14,943 nucleotides of DNA from Collinsella sp. (GCA_019414465.1 DXLY01000025.1:3169-18111), one strand, 5' to 3'. Positions 7,601 to 14,358 are shown, numbered from the stretch's first letter. Made by a program: numbers and translations. The notes: generated by a model from the sequence alone, not told the origin.

Positions 7601-7903
7601 ATGAAGAAGATCATGCTTTGCTGCAATGCCGGCATGTCCACGAGCCTGCTGGTCCAGAAGATGCAGTCCGAGGTCGCAAACCGTGGTCTGGACATCGAGG
7701 TCGAGGCCCGTCCTATGAACGAGGCTCACGATCACCTGGACGAGTGCGATATCTTGCTGCTCGGCCCGCAGATTGGCTACACCAAGGGCGATTTTGAGAA
7801 GGAGGCCGCTGGCCGCTTCCCGGTTGAGGTCATCAACATGGTCGACTACGGCCGCATGAACGCTGCTGGCATCATCGACCACTGCGTCAGCGTGATGGGC
7901 TAG
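7601..7903 (+). CDS. celA: PTS lactose/cellobiose family, EIIB component
   Basis: This small cytoplasmic phosphocarrier (100 residues) takes the phosphoryl group from EIIA and passes it to the sugar bound in EIIC. The N terminus MKKIMLCCNAGMSTSLLV has the family phosphocysteine loop; C8 is the expected active residue, and C7 next to it is an extra cysteine. The rest fits the family fold (GPQIGYTKGDFEK). The start is supported by AAGGAGG at 7589-7595. EIIA follows after nine bases. Substrate specificity is inferred only from family and neighbours. Confidence 0.94.
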   Translation: MKKIMLCCNAGMSTSLLVQKMQSEVANRGLDIEVEARPMNEAHDHLDECDILLLGPQIGYTKGDFEKEAAGRFPVEVINMVDYGRMNAAGIIDHCVSVMG

Positions 7904-7912
7904 GTGCAGCGC

Positions 7913-8245
7913 ATGGAGGATATGAACGAGCTGCAGATGACCTGCTTCGAGATCATCAGTTTCGTCGGAACCGCCAAGAGCATGTACATCAATGCCGTGC
8001 AAAAGGCCAAGGAGGGCGATTTTGACGCCGCCGAGGAGCTTATTAAGCAGGGCGACGAGGCTTACAACGGTGGCCACGATGTCCATATGGGGCTCCTTAA
8101 AAAGGAGGCCAACGGCGAGCGTAACGGTGAGGCCCCGCTGATTCTGCTGCATGCCGAGGACCAGATGGCCGGCACCGAGACCATGCGCGTCATGGCCACG
8201 GAGCTCATCGAGGTCCACAAGCTGCTGCAGGCGCTTAAGGCCTAG
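7913..8245 (+). CDS. celC: PTS lactose/cellobiose family, EIIA component
   Basis: This cytoplasmic phosphocarrier accepts phosphate from HPr and hands it to EIIB. With the ATG at 7913 the protein has 110 residues and matches the usual N-terminal length of LacF/ChbA proteins (MEDMNELQMTCFEII). A GTG at 7904 and an ATG at 7922 are possible alternatives; the GGAGG at 7915-7919 is only two bases from 7922, too close. Expected active residues are H80 in LLHAEDQM, the phosphohistidine, and D83, which binds the metal at the trimer centre. Family members often read HAQDHL here, so the E and Q variants are mildly atypical. It is the last gene of the PTS block and is followed by a dyad and a terminator. 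Confidence 0.93.
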   Translation: MEDMNELQMTCFEIISFVGTAKSMYINAVQKAKEGDFDAAEELIKQGDEAYNGGHDVHMGLLKKEANGERNGEAPLILLHAEDQMAGTETMRVMATELIEVHKLLQALKA

Positions 8246-8300
8246 TCGGCGTTATCGCCGCGATGGACCGCGGTCCAACAGACAACACAGTCCCTTTGAC

Positions 8301-8338
8301 GGGCGCCGGGAGTCTCCGCCTCCCGGTGCCCTTATATT
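8301..8338 (+). terminator. Intrinsic terminator of the glycosidase/PTS operon
   Basis: GGGCGCCGGGAG (8301-8312) and CTCCCGGTGCCC (8320-8331) form a 12-bp stem with one G-U pair and a seven-base loop, followed by TTATATTT. It lies 55 bases after the EIIA stop. Confidence 0.75.
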
Positions 8339-8389
8339 TGGTGAAGGCCCTGCGCGACCTTTTGAGCGGTCGTTTGCGTTTTCCCAGAT

Positions 8390-8436
8390 AAAACCTGCCA
8401 AAACAAACCTGTCCCTTTTTGGCAGGTTTTTGTCTT
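8390..8436 (+). terminator. Second terminator-like hairpin upstream of the ROK gene, built from a dispersed repeat
   Basis: AAAACCTGCCA (8390-8400) and TGGCAGGTTTT (8420-8430) pair perfectly over 11 bp, followed by TGTCTT; the arm itself ends in T residues. The 19-base loop carries AAACAAACCTGTCCC. The first 24 bases from 8392 match 4513-4536 at 21 positions, so this is a repeat shared with the leader of the glycosidase operon. Confidence 0.65.
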
Positions 8437-8444
8437 GGGAGCGG

Positions 8445-8450
8445 TACCAT
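8445..8450 (+). promoter_or_regulatory. Candidate -10 box of the ROK kinase gene
   Basis: TACCAT lies 35 bases before the chosen start. Transcription would begin near 8457, leaving a short leader with AAAGGTGG before the ATG at 8485. I see no convincing -35. Confidence 0.35.
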
Positions 8451-8484
8451 ACAGGCAATGTTTAAACGAGAAAGGTGGGCTCCC

Positions 8485-9438
8485 ATGGAACCTAAGCAGT
8501 ACTATATCGGCATCGACGTCGGCGGCACTTCGGTTAAGGAGGGCCTGTTCGACGAGGACGGCAACCTGCTTGCCAAGGCCAGCGTGCCCACGCCTCCCAT
8601 CGTTGATGCTGCGGGCTTTGCCGCGGTGACCGAGGCTATCGACCAGGTGGTCGCCAAGGCGCAGATCCCGCGTGCCTTTGTGGCGGGCATTGGCCTGGCC
8701 GTTCCGTGCCCCATTCCGGCTTCGGGCGATGCCAAGGTCAAGGCCAACATTGCCATCAACCTGCCCGAGCTTAGGATCGCCATCCAGGAGCACTGCCCCG
8801 ACGCGGTCGTTAAGTACGAGAACGATGCCAACGCCGCTGCCATGGGCGAGGCCTGGCTCGGTTCTGCCAAGGGCGTGCAGAACGTGGTGATGGTCACCAT
8901 CGGTACCGGCGTGGGCGGCGGCGTTATCGTCAACGGCGACGTGGTGTCGGGCGTTGTGGGCGCCGGCGGCGAGATTGGCCACATGTGCCTGAATCCCGAC
9001 GAGGAGCGCACCTGCGGCTGTGGCGGCCATGGCCACCTGGAGCAGTATTCCAGCGCCACCGGCGTGGTGAGCAACTACCTAGCCGAGTGCAAGAAGGCGG
9101 GCGTCGAGCCCATCGAGCTCACCGGCCCCTCCGATTCCAAGGACGTGTTCCAGGCCTGCCGCGAGGGTGACAAGCTCGCGCTGGCCGCGGCCGATACCAT
9201 GGCCGACTATCTCGGTCGCGCCCTGGCGCTTATTGCCAACGTGGTCGATCCCGAGATGTTCCTGATCGGCGGCGGCGCATCCGCTTCGGCCGATGTCTAC
9301 CTCGACAAGGTCCGCGAGCACTTTAAGCAGTACGCGCTTTCTGCCTCGCGCGAGACGCCCATCAAGGTCGCTTCGCTCGGCAACGACGCCGGCATCATCG
9401 GTGCCGCCTACGTAGCCCTGCGCGCTGCCGGTAAATAG
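8485..9438 (+). CDS. ROK-family sugar kinase, probable glucokinase
   Basis: The enzyme phosphorylates a free hexose with ATP in the cytoplasm; glucose is likeliest, since the upstream GH1 enzyme would release an unphosphorylated sugar. The 317 residues show the ATP loop DVGGTSVKEG (11-20), the catalytic aspartate D114 in ENDANAAA, the glycine-rich GTGVGGG (140-146), EIGH (163-166) and the zinc site CGCGGHGHLE (177-186). The usual ROK pattern CxCGxxGCxE has cysteine where this protein has H184. There is no helix-turn-helix, so it is a kinase, not a repressor. The start at 8485 has AAAGGTGG upstream; an in-frame ATG at 8458 would leave almost no leader from the likely -10. It has its own terminator-bounded unit after the PTS operon. 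Fructo- or mannokinase activity cannot be excluded. Confidence 0.9.
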   Translation: MEPKQYYIGIDVGGTSVKEGLFDEDGNLLAKASVPTPPIVDAAGFAAVTEAIDQVVAKAQIPRAFVAGIGLAVPCPIPASGDAKVKANIAINLPELRIAIQEHCPDAVVKYENDANAAAMGEAWLGSAKGVQNVVMVTIGTGVGGGVIVNGDVVSGVVGAGGEIGHMCLNPDEERTCGCGGHGHLEQYSSATGVVSNYLAECKKAGVEPIELTGPSDSKDVFQACREGDKLALAAADTMADYLGRALALIANVVDPEMFLIGGGASASADVYLDKVREHFKQYALSASRETPIKVASLGNDAGIIGAAYVALRAAGK

Positions 9439-9439
9439 C

Positions 9440-9481
9440 TGGTGCAAGGGGGGCAGGTTACTTTGCACCAACATGGTGCAA
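9440..9481. repeat. Tandem inverted TGGTGCAA repeat downstream of the ROK gene
   Basis: TGGTGCAA (9440-9447), TTGCACCA (9463-9470) and TGGTGCAA (9474-9481) alternate in orientation, so the middle copy can pair with either flank (loops of 15 and 3 bases). The first copy starts one base after the stop codon. It has no T tract. It may be a short interspersed element or part of a 3' end structure. Confidence 0.6.
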
Positions 9482-9557
9482 AAGGGACAGCCTTGGCCTC
9501 CATGCCTGCCCCAAAATATGCCGTGGCCCTTCCGTCTGCGAAGGCTCGGCATCGGCG

Positions 9558-9566
9558 TGCTACCAT
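9558..9566 (+). promoter_or_regulatory. Candidate extended -10 promoter of ppaC
   Basis: TGC-TACCAT at 9558-9566 is an extended -10 type element, 38 bases before the ppaC start. No -35 is evident, which extended -10 promoters can do without. Confidence 0.4.
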
Positions 9567-9604
9567 AGCTACGTCCAAGTACACATATCAAGTGGAGGAT
9601 ATCC

Positions 9605-10528
9605 ATGGCAAACGTTCTTGTCTTCGGTCACCAGAACCCCGATAACGACGCCATCATGAGCGCCGTCGTCCTGTCCCAGCTGCTCAACCAGGTTGAGTAT
9701 GCCGGCAACACCTACGAGGCTTGCGCCCTTGGTCAGCTTCCGGCAGAGTCTGCCAAGCTGCTCGCCGACGCCGGCATCGCCGAGCCCCGCGTGATCGAGT
9801 CCGTCGAGGCCGGTCAGCTCGTCGTCCTCACCGACCACAACGAGTCTGCCCAGTCCGTCGCCGGCCTTAAGGACGCCACGGTCTTTGGCGTTGTCGATCA
9901 TCACCGCATCGGCGACTTCGAGACCGCCGGCCCGCTGCACTACATCTGCCTGCCCTGGGGCTCCAGCTGCACCATCGTCACCAAGCTCGCCGGCGTGCTC
10001 GGCATTGAGCTTTCCGACGTCCAGGCCAAGCTGCTGCTCTCGGCCATGATGACCGACACGCTCATGCTCAAGAGCCCCACCACCACCGATGTCGACCGCG
10101 CCGTCGCCGCCAAGCTCGGCGAGCAGGTGGGCGTCGACCCGGTCAAGTTTGGCATGGAGGTCTTCCTCACCCGTCCGTCCGGCTCCTTCACCGCAGCCGA
10201 GATGGTCGGTAACGACATCAAGATGTTCGAGCCCGCCGGCAAGAAGCTGCTCATCGGCCAGTACGAGACTGTCGACAAGACCCGCGCACTCGGCATGATC
10301 GACGAGATTCGCGAGGCCATGCGCGCCTACGCCGCCGAGAAGGGTGCCGACGGCATCGTTCTGTGCATCACCGACATCATGGAGGAAGGCTCGCAGGTCC
10401 TGCTCGAGGGCGAGACCGAGGCCGCTCAGAAGGGCCTGGGCATTGCCGACGAGCACGACGGCGTCTGGATGCCGGGCGTCCTCTCCCGTAAGAAGCAGGT
10501 CGCAGCCCCCATCATGGCCGCCTGCTAG
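9605..10528 (+). CDS. ppaC: Manganese-dependent inorganic pyrophosphatase (family II, DHH/DHHA2)
   Basis: The enzyme hydrolyses pyrophosphate to two phosphates and so drives biosynthetic reactions in the cytoplasm. The 307 residues have the family II layout: metal ligands H9, D13 and D15 in GHQNPDNDAI, D77 in LTDHNE, the DHH motif D98-H99-H100 in VVDHHRIGDF, and D151 in AMMTDTL. The C-terminal DHHA2 domain ends with the substrate-binding SRKKQ motif (294-298). There are no CBS domains, so it is the short, nucleotide-insensitive form. The start has GTGGAGG before ATG 9605. It is a single-gene unit with its own terminator. Confidence 0.96.
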   Translation: MANVLVFGHQNPDNDAIMSAVVLSQLLNQVEYAGNTYEACALGQLPAESAKLLADAGIAEPRVIESVEAGQLVVLTDHNESAQSVAGLKDATVFGVVDHHRIGDFETAGPLHYICLPWGSSCTIVTKLAGVLGIELSDVQAKLLLSAMMTDTLMLKSPTTTDVDRAVAAKLGEQVGVDPVKFGMEVFLTRPSGSFTAAEMVGNDIKMFEPAGKKLLIGQYETVDKTRALGMIDEIREAMRAYAAEKGADGIVLCITDIMEEGSQVLLEGETEAAQKGLGIADEHDGVWMPGVLSRKKQVAAPIMAAC

Positions 10529-10547
10529 GTTTAGTTGACCAAACGCC

Positions 10548-10587
10548 ACGACCGGACCGCGGACGCCCCGCGCTCCGGTCGTTTTTT
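10548..10587 (+). terminator. Intrinsic terminator of ppaC
   Basis: ACGACCGGA (10548-10556) and TCCGGTCGT (10574-10582) pair exactly, with further GC pairing inside, and six T residues at 10582-10587 follow. It begins 20 bases after the stop codon. Confidence 0.85.
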
Positions 10588-10630
10588 GTGCACGGCGCCG
10601 CGTCGTCTCTTGGACAGGCGGGCCCGCGCC

Positions 10631-10651
10631 GTTGAACAAATAATGTTCAAC
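10631..10651. promoter_or_regulatory. Interrupted palindrome upstream of nhaA, candidate operator
   Basis: GTTGAACA and TGTTCAAC are exact reverse complements around AATAA. The AT-rich centre and length suit a dimeric repressor or activator site. It lies about 145 bases before nhaA. No regulator is encoded next to it. Confidence 0.4.
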
Positions 10652-10726
10652 CTGTGGTTCCGCTTTTCGGCCATGCCTGCGTGCTTGTCGTGCAGGGTAG
10701 GCTAGATGCAAGCGTAATACGTTAGA

Positions 10727-10762
10727 GCGCGGCGCCGTCACTTGGGCGGGCCGTGCTTTTTT
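10727..10762 (+). terminator. Terminator-like hairpin in the nhaA leader, possible attenuator
   Basis: GCGCGG (10727-10732) pairs with CCGTGC (10751-10756, one G-U), and CGCC (10733-10736) with GGCG (10745-10748), leaving a two-base bulge and an eight-base loop. Six T residues (10757-10762) follow. It lies 33 bases before the nhaA start, and ppaC already has its own terminator. Bases 10743-10749 can instead pair with 10790-10796, which includes the first base of the start codon; the two pairings exclude each other. A small ACGGGA/TCCCGT hairpin (10766-10781) lies between. Confidence 0.5.
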
Positions 10763-10795
10763 AAGACGGGAGCTTTCCCGTGAAAGGAGCCGCCC

Positions 10796-12154
10796 ATGGC
10801 AGCAACTGAGCAGCTGTTCAACGTTCGTGAGCGCAAGCGCTTTGAGCGTCACGACATCTGGGAGCGCATCGCCGAGAACGGCACGATTTCCGCCGCCGTC
10901 ATGGTCTTCGCCGCCATCGCCGCCGTCATTTGCGCCAATACCGATGCCTACGAGGCCATCCATCACTTTTTGGAGACCCCGCTGTATGTGGGTCTGGGCA
11001 ACCTTACGGCTGGTCTCACCGTTGAGCTTTTCGTCAACGACTTCCTCATGGCGATTTTCTTTTTGTTGGTGGGCATTGAGCTTAAGTACGAGATGACGGT
11101 CGGCGAGCTCAAAAACCCGCGTCAGGCCATGCTTCCCATGCTTGCAGCCGTGGGCGGCGTCGTCGTTCCCGCCTGCATCTACCTGATCTTTAACCATGCC
11201 GGCGCGCACAACGGCTGGGCCATTCCCATGGCAACCGATATTGCCTTTGCGCTGGGCGTGCTGTCGCTTTTGGGCAATCGCGTGCCCAACGGCGTGCGCG
11301 TGTTCTTCTCGACGCTCGCCATCGCCGACGACCTCATCTCCATCGCCGCCATCGCCATTTTCTACGGTCAGAGCCCCAATCCGTTTTGGTTGGGCGCCGC
11401 CGCGCTTGTGACCTGCGCGCTCGTGTGGCTCAACAAGACGCAGCATTACCGCCTTGCCCCGTATTCGGTACTGGGTCTGCTGTTGTGGTTCTGCATGTTC
11501 AAGAGCGGCGTACATGCCACGCTTGCTGGCGTCATCTTGGCCTTTACCATCCCGGCCAAGTGCGGCGTCAAGCTCGATAGCCTCACCGATTGGTTGGGCG
11601 AGTGCCTGCCGCTGCTCGATGACCGTTACGATGACGAGGCACACATCCTGGGCCAGCATGACTTTACCGTCTCGACCACCAAGGTCGAGCGCGTCATGCA
11701 CCGCGTGACCCCGCCGCTCATCCGCATGGAGCGTCTGATCTCCACGCCGGTCAACTTTGTGATCCTGCCGATCTTTGCGTTCGTAAACGCTCAGGTTCGC
11801 TTAGTGGGCGTGGACATGAGCACGCTGCTCACCGACCCGGTGACGCTCGGCGTGTACTTTGGCATGCTGCTGGGCAAGCCGATCGGCATCTTTGGTATGA
11901 CGTTTGCCCTGGTTAAGCTTAAGATCTCCGAGCTGCCGCATAACGTTAACTGGCACATGATTGCCGGTGTGGGCATTCTGGGCGGTATCGGCTTTACCAT
12001 GTCGATTCTCATCAGCGGCCTTGCCTTCCCGACGGCCCAGTTTGAGGTTCTGGCCGCCAAGGCCGCTATTCTCGCCGGCTCTGTCACCGCGGCCGTACTT
12101 GGCATGATCTACATGAGTGTGATCTGCAAACACCCCGCGCCCAAGGACGAGTAA
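10796..12154 (+). CDS. nhaA: Na+/H+ antiporter NhaA
   Basis: This inner-membrane antiporter exports Na+ (or Li+) in exchange for protons and controls sodium and pH. The 452 residues are longer than the E. coli protein (388). Conserved elements are NDFLMAIFFLLVGIELK (81-97), the crossing TM4 motif ATDIAFALG (146-154), the ion-binding aspartate pair D178-D179 in LAIADDLISI, the conserved histidine in SGVHATLAGV, the lysine of LGKPIG and the C-terminal GGIGFTMSILISGLAF. A hydrophilic loop between TM segments (DDRYDDEAHILGQHDFTVSTT, about residues 273-295) accounts for part of the extra length. The start has AAAGGAG at 10783-10789. The gene is alone, with a structured leader and a bidirectional terminator after it. 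Confidence 0.95.
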   Translation: MAATEQLFNVRERKRFERHDIWERIAENGTISAAVMVFAAIAAVICANTDAYEAIHHFLETPLYVGLGNLTAGLTVELFVNDFLMAIFFLLVGIELKYEMTVGELKNPRQAMLPMLAAVGGVVVPACIYLIFNHAGAHNGWAIPMATDIAFALGVLSLLGNRVPNGVRVFFSTLAIADDLISIAAIAIFYGQSPNPFWLGAAALVTCALVWLNKTQHYRLAPYSVLGLLLWFCMFKSGVHATLAGVILAFTIPAKCGVKLDSLTDWLGECLPLLDDRYDDEAHILGQHDFTVSTTKVERVMHRVTPPLIRMERLISTPVNFVILPIFAFVNAQVRLVGVDMSTLLTDPVTLGVYFGMLLGKPIGIFGMTFALVKLKISELPHNVNWHMIAGVGILGGIGFTMSILISGLAFPTAQFEVLAAKAAILAGSVTAAVLGMIYMSVICKHPAPKDE

Positions 12155-12171
12155 AAGCACATACAAGTTTG

Positions 12172-12209
12172 AAAACGCCGCCAGTGAACACCATCACAGG
12201 CGGCGTTTT
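12172..12209. terminator. Bidirectional terminator between nhaA and the convergent small gene
   Basis: AAAACGCCGCC (12172-12182) and GGCGGCGTTTT (12199-12209) pair perfectly over 11 bp with a 16-base loop. T residues end the stem on both strands. It follows the nhaA stop by 17 bases and the minus-strand gene's stop by about 30. Confidence 0.8.
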
Positions 12210-12239
12210 AGTCATTCGGGACGTTCTTAATGACTAGGT

Positions 12240-12494
12240 TTATTCCACGGTGCCGTAGACGGCGCCCCAGCCGTGGGCGGCCAAGGCAGAGTTGAGCTGG
12301 TCGCAAAGGGACTGACGATCGTAATAGCCGGGCGGCAGCAGGTTGACGATTTCCATGAGATCGGGCGCCAGGTCCAAGATTTCGGCCTGTACGATCAGAT
12401 CCAGACGGTCGATGGCGTGGCGGTCGTAAAACAGTCCGTCGACCAGGCGCTGCAGGTCGCCGAATTCCTCGGCCTGGAACGATCCGTACTCCAT
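12240..12494 (-). CDS. Small conserved-looking protein of unknown function
   Basis: I do not recognise this family. The chosen start at 12494 has AAGGAGG four bases upstream and gives 84 residues; an upstream in-frame ATG at 12545 would add 17 residues (NYESPRMPAWGAQGG region) with no such site. The protein is acidic and probably soluble and helical: the segment from LQRLVDGLFYDRHAIDRLDL through APDLMEIVNLLPPGYYDR has leucines spaced as in amphipathic helices, and no membrane segment or signal peptide is visible. It ends HGWGAVYGTVE. It is transcribed towards nhaA and divergent from the aminotransferase gene, sharing a short intergenic region with it. Confidence 0.75.
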   Translation of the reverse strand: MEYGSFQAEEFGDLQRLVDGLFYDRHAIDRLDLIVQAEILDLAPDLMEIVNLLPPGYYDRQSLCDQLNSALAAHGWGAVYGTVE

Positions 12495-12596
12495 AGTGCC
12501 TCCTTGGGCGCCCCACGCCGGCATGCGCGGCGATTCGTAATTCATTGCGATGGACTTAATCTATCACGGCTTCATACCGTTGCGGCGGTGGCGGTC

Positions 12597-12602
12597 TATA
12601 CT
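12597..12602 (+). promoter_or_regulatory. Candidate -10 box of the aminotransferase gene
   Basis: TATACT lies 47 bases before the start codon of the aminotransferase, and the predicted transcript would begin near 12609. No clear -35 is seen. Confidence 0.4.
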
Positions 12603-12643
12603 TAGACGAACTGCAACGTACCGCTTCGCGAAAGGTCGCACCC

Positions 12644-13948
12644 ATGCAGACGATCTACCAGAAGATGGAAACCACCGAACTCGATGCCGCCATCGAGGCG
12701 CTCAAAGCCGAGGTCGCCGAGGTCAAGGCCAAGGGCCTGGCGCTCGACATGGCCCGCGGCAAGCCGTCGCCCTCCCAAGTGGACATCTCTCGACCCATGC
12801 TCGATATCCTCAATGCCGATGCCGATCTGCACGACGGCAACGTCGACTGCTCCAACTACGGCTGCTTTGAGGGCATTCCCTCGGCGCGCAAGCTGGCGGG
12901 GGAGTTCCTGGGTTGCCCCGCCGAGCAGACACTCGTGCTGGGTTCGTCGAGCCTTTTGATCGAACACGACATCGCCGGCATGTTCTGGCGCTGTGGCTCG
13001 TGCGGCAGCGAGCCCTGGGAGGCTTACGAGGCTGCGCACGACGGCAAGAAGGTCAAGTTCCTGTGCCCTGTTCCCGGCTACGATCGCCACTTTGGCATTA
13101 CCGCCGACTTGGGTATCGAGAACGTTCCCGTCGCGATGACCGACAACGGCCCCGATATGGACGAGATCGAGCGCCTGGTTGCCGCCGACGATTCCATCAA
13201 GGGTATATGGTGCGTGCCCAAGTATTCCAACCCCACGGGCATCACCTTTAGCGAGGACACTGTGCGTCGCCTGGTCGAGATGCCCACGGCCGCGCCCGAT
13301 TTCCGCATCTTCTGGGACAACGCCTACTGCGTGCACGACCTGTACGACGAGACCGATGAGCTCGCAAACATTTTTGACCTCGCTCGCGCGGCGGGCACCG
13401 AGGACCGCGTGGTGGCCTTTGCCTCGACGTCCAAGATCACCTTCCCGGGCGCCGGTATCGGCTTTATCGGTGCGAGCCCCGCGGTCATCGCCGAGTTCTC
13501 CAAGCGCCTGAAGGCCGGCCTCATCAGTGCCGATAAGCTCAACCAGCTGCGTCACGTGCGCTTCCTTCCCACCATCGAGGCGGTCAAGGAGCACATGAAA
13601 AAGCATGCCGAGTTTTTGCGCCCGCGCTTTGAGGCCGTTGAGCGCAAGCTCACCGAGGGCTTGGGCGATACGGGCTGCGCTACTTGGACGCACCCCCGCG
13701 GCGGCTACTTTGTAAGCTTCGATGGTCCCGAGGGCTCGGCCCAAAAGGTCGCCGCGCTCTGCGCCGACCTGGGCGTCAAGCTCACACCGGCCGGCGCTAC
13801 CTGGCCCTATGGCAAGGACCCGCGCGATACCAACATCCGCATCGCGCCGAGCTATCCCACGGTCGAGGACCTGGAGGCCGCGCTCGATGTGCTGGTGCTG
13901 GCTGTGAAGCTTGTCGCTGCCGAGCTTGCGCGTGCCGAGCGCGCCTAA
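12644..13948 (+). CDS. PLP-dependent class I aminotransferase, AspT-like (aspartate aminotransferase subgroup)
   Basis: A cytoplasmic PLP enzyme of 434 residues that transfers amino groups, probably between aspartate and 2-oxoglutarate. It resembles the actinobacterial AspT group (the family with the Asp_aminotransf domain) rather than classical AspC. Visible are the N-terminal substrate stretch ALDMARGKPS (33-42), the cofactor loop VLGSSSLL (98-105), YSNPTG with N196, WDNAY with D225 and Y228, the Schiff-base lysine K264 in STSKITFPGAG, and the carboxylate-binding arginine R399 in NIRIAPSYP. A cysteine pair in WRCGSCGSEPW (116-125) is unusual but not a known metal site. The ATG at 12644 has AAAGGT eight bases upstream. 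The STAS gene follows after 51 bases and may be cotranscribed. Confidence 0.9.
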   Translation: MQTIYQKMETTELDAAIEALKAEVAEVKAKGLALDMARGKPSPSQVDISRPMLDILNADADLHDGNVDCSNYGCFEGIPSARKLAGEFLGCPAEQTLVLGSSSLLIEHDIAGMFWRCGSCGSEPWEAYEAAHDGKKVKFLCPVPGYDRHFGITADLGIENVPVAMTDNGPDMDEIERLVAADDSIKGIWCVPKYSNPTGITFSEDTVRRLVEMPTAAPDFRIFWDNAYCVHDLYDETDELANIFDLARAAGTEDRVVAFASTSKITFPGAGIGFIGASPAVIAEFSKRLKAGLISADKLNQLRHVRFLPTIEAVKEHMKKHAEFLRPRFEAVERKLTEGLGDTGCATWTHPRGGYFVSFDGPEGSAQKVAALCADLGVKLTPAGATWPYGKDPRDTNIRIAPSYPTVEDLEAALDVLVLAVKLVAAELARAERA

Positions 13949-13999
13949 CGCGCGGCTTCCCGTACTATCCGCACTTTCGATACACAAAGGAGCGTATAC

Positions 14000-14314
14000 A
14001 TGGATTTGGGCATTTCCACCAACCCCACGCCAGAGCTCTACACCATTAAGGTAACCGGCGAGATCGATATCTCTAACGCCGATAGCCTGCGCAATGCCAT
14101 CGACCTGGCGCTCGAGCAGCCCACTGAGGCCGTTGAGCTCGATTTTGCCCAGGTGAGCTACATCGATTCGACGGGCATTGGCGTACTCGTGGGCGCCGCG
14201 CACCACGCGGTCGACCACGGCAAGCGCTTTAGCTGCACCAATGTGCAGCCCCCGGTGATGCGCGTGGTTCAGCTGTTGGGTGTCGACCAGGAGATTTCGA
14301 TCACCGCTGCATAA
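14000..14314 (+). CDS. STAS-domain protein, anti-sigma factor antagonist type (SpoIIAA/RsbV-like)
   Basis: This is a single STAS domain of 104 residues. Proteins of this type are switched by phosphorylation of a conserved serine and bind an anti-sigma kinase, or act as scaffold subunits. The key motif is YIDSTGIGVLVG with D56 and S57, the phosphorylation site; the N-terminal part (IKVTGEIDISNADSLRNAID) is the usual first strand and helix. The start has AAAGGAG seven to eight bases upstream. No anti-sigma kinase or sigma factor gene lies in the window, so its partner is unknown. It may be read through from the aminotransferase gene; a weak -10 (TACTAT, 13963-13968) lies in the gap. Confidence 0.9.
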   Translation: MDLGISTNPTPELYTIKVTGEIDISNADSLRNAIDLALEQPTEAVELDFAQVSYIDSTGIGVLVGAAHHAVDHGKRFSCTNVQPPVMRVVQLLGVDQEISITAA

Positions 14315-14358
14315 TCTTTGCCCCCAAAAGGGCATGCCGTTTGGCATATGTTTGTGAT

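Noticed and set aside
6083..8218. Open frame of about 700 codons on the minus strand opposite the PTS genes
   Set aside because: It is rich in His, Asp and Gly without domains and spans several real genes and gaps; a mirror of GC-rich coding.
10631..10651. LexA (SOS) box upstream of nhaA
   Set aside because: The GAAC and GTTC words are seven bases apart; the Gram-positive SOS box has four.
9569..11701. Open frame of about 700 codons on the minus strand opposite ppaC and nhaA
   Set aside because: It crosses the ppaC terminator and two genuine genes; it has no recognisable motif.
12602..14347. Open frame of 581 codons on the minus strand opposite the aminotransferase and STAS genes
   Set aside because: It is antisense to two well-supported genes and contains no domain signature.
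14334..14347. Small hairpin ATGCC-GTTT-GGCAT after the STAS gene as terminator
   Set aside because: It has only five base pairs and is followed by ATGTTTGTG; too weak to call.
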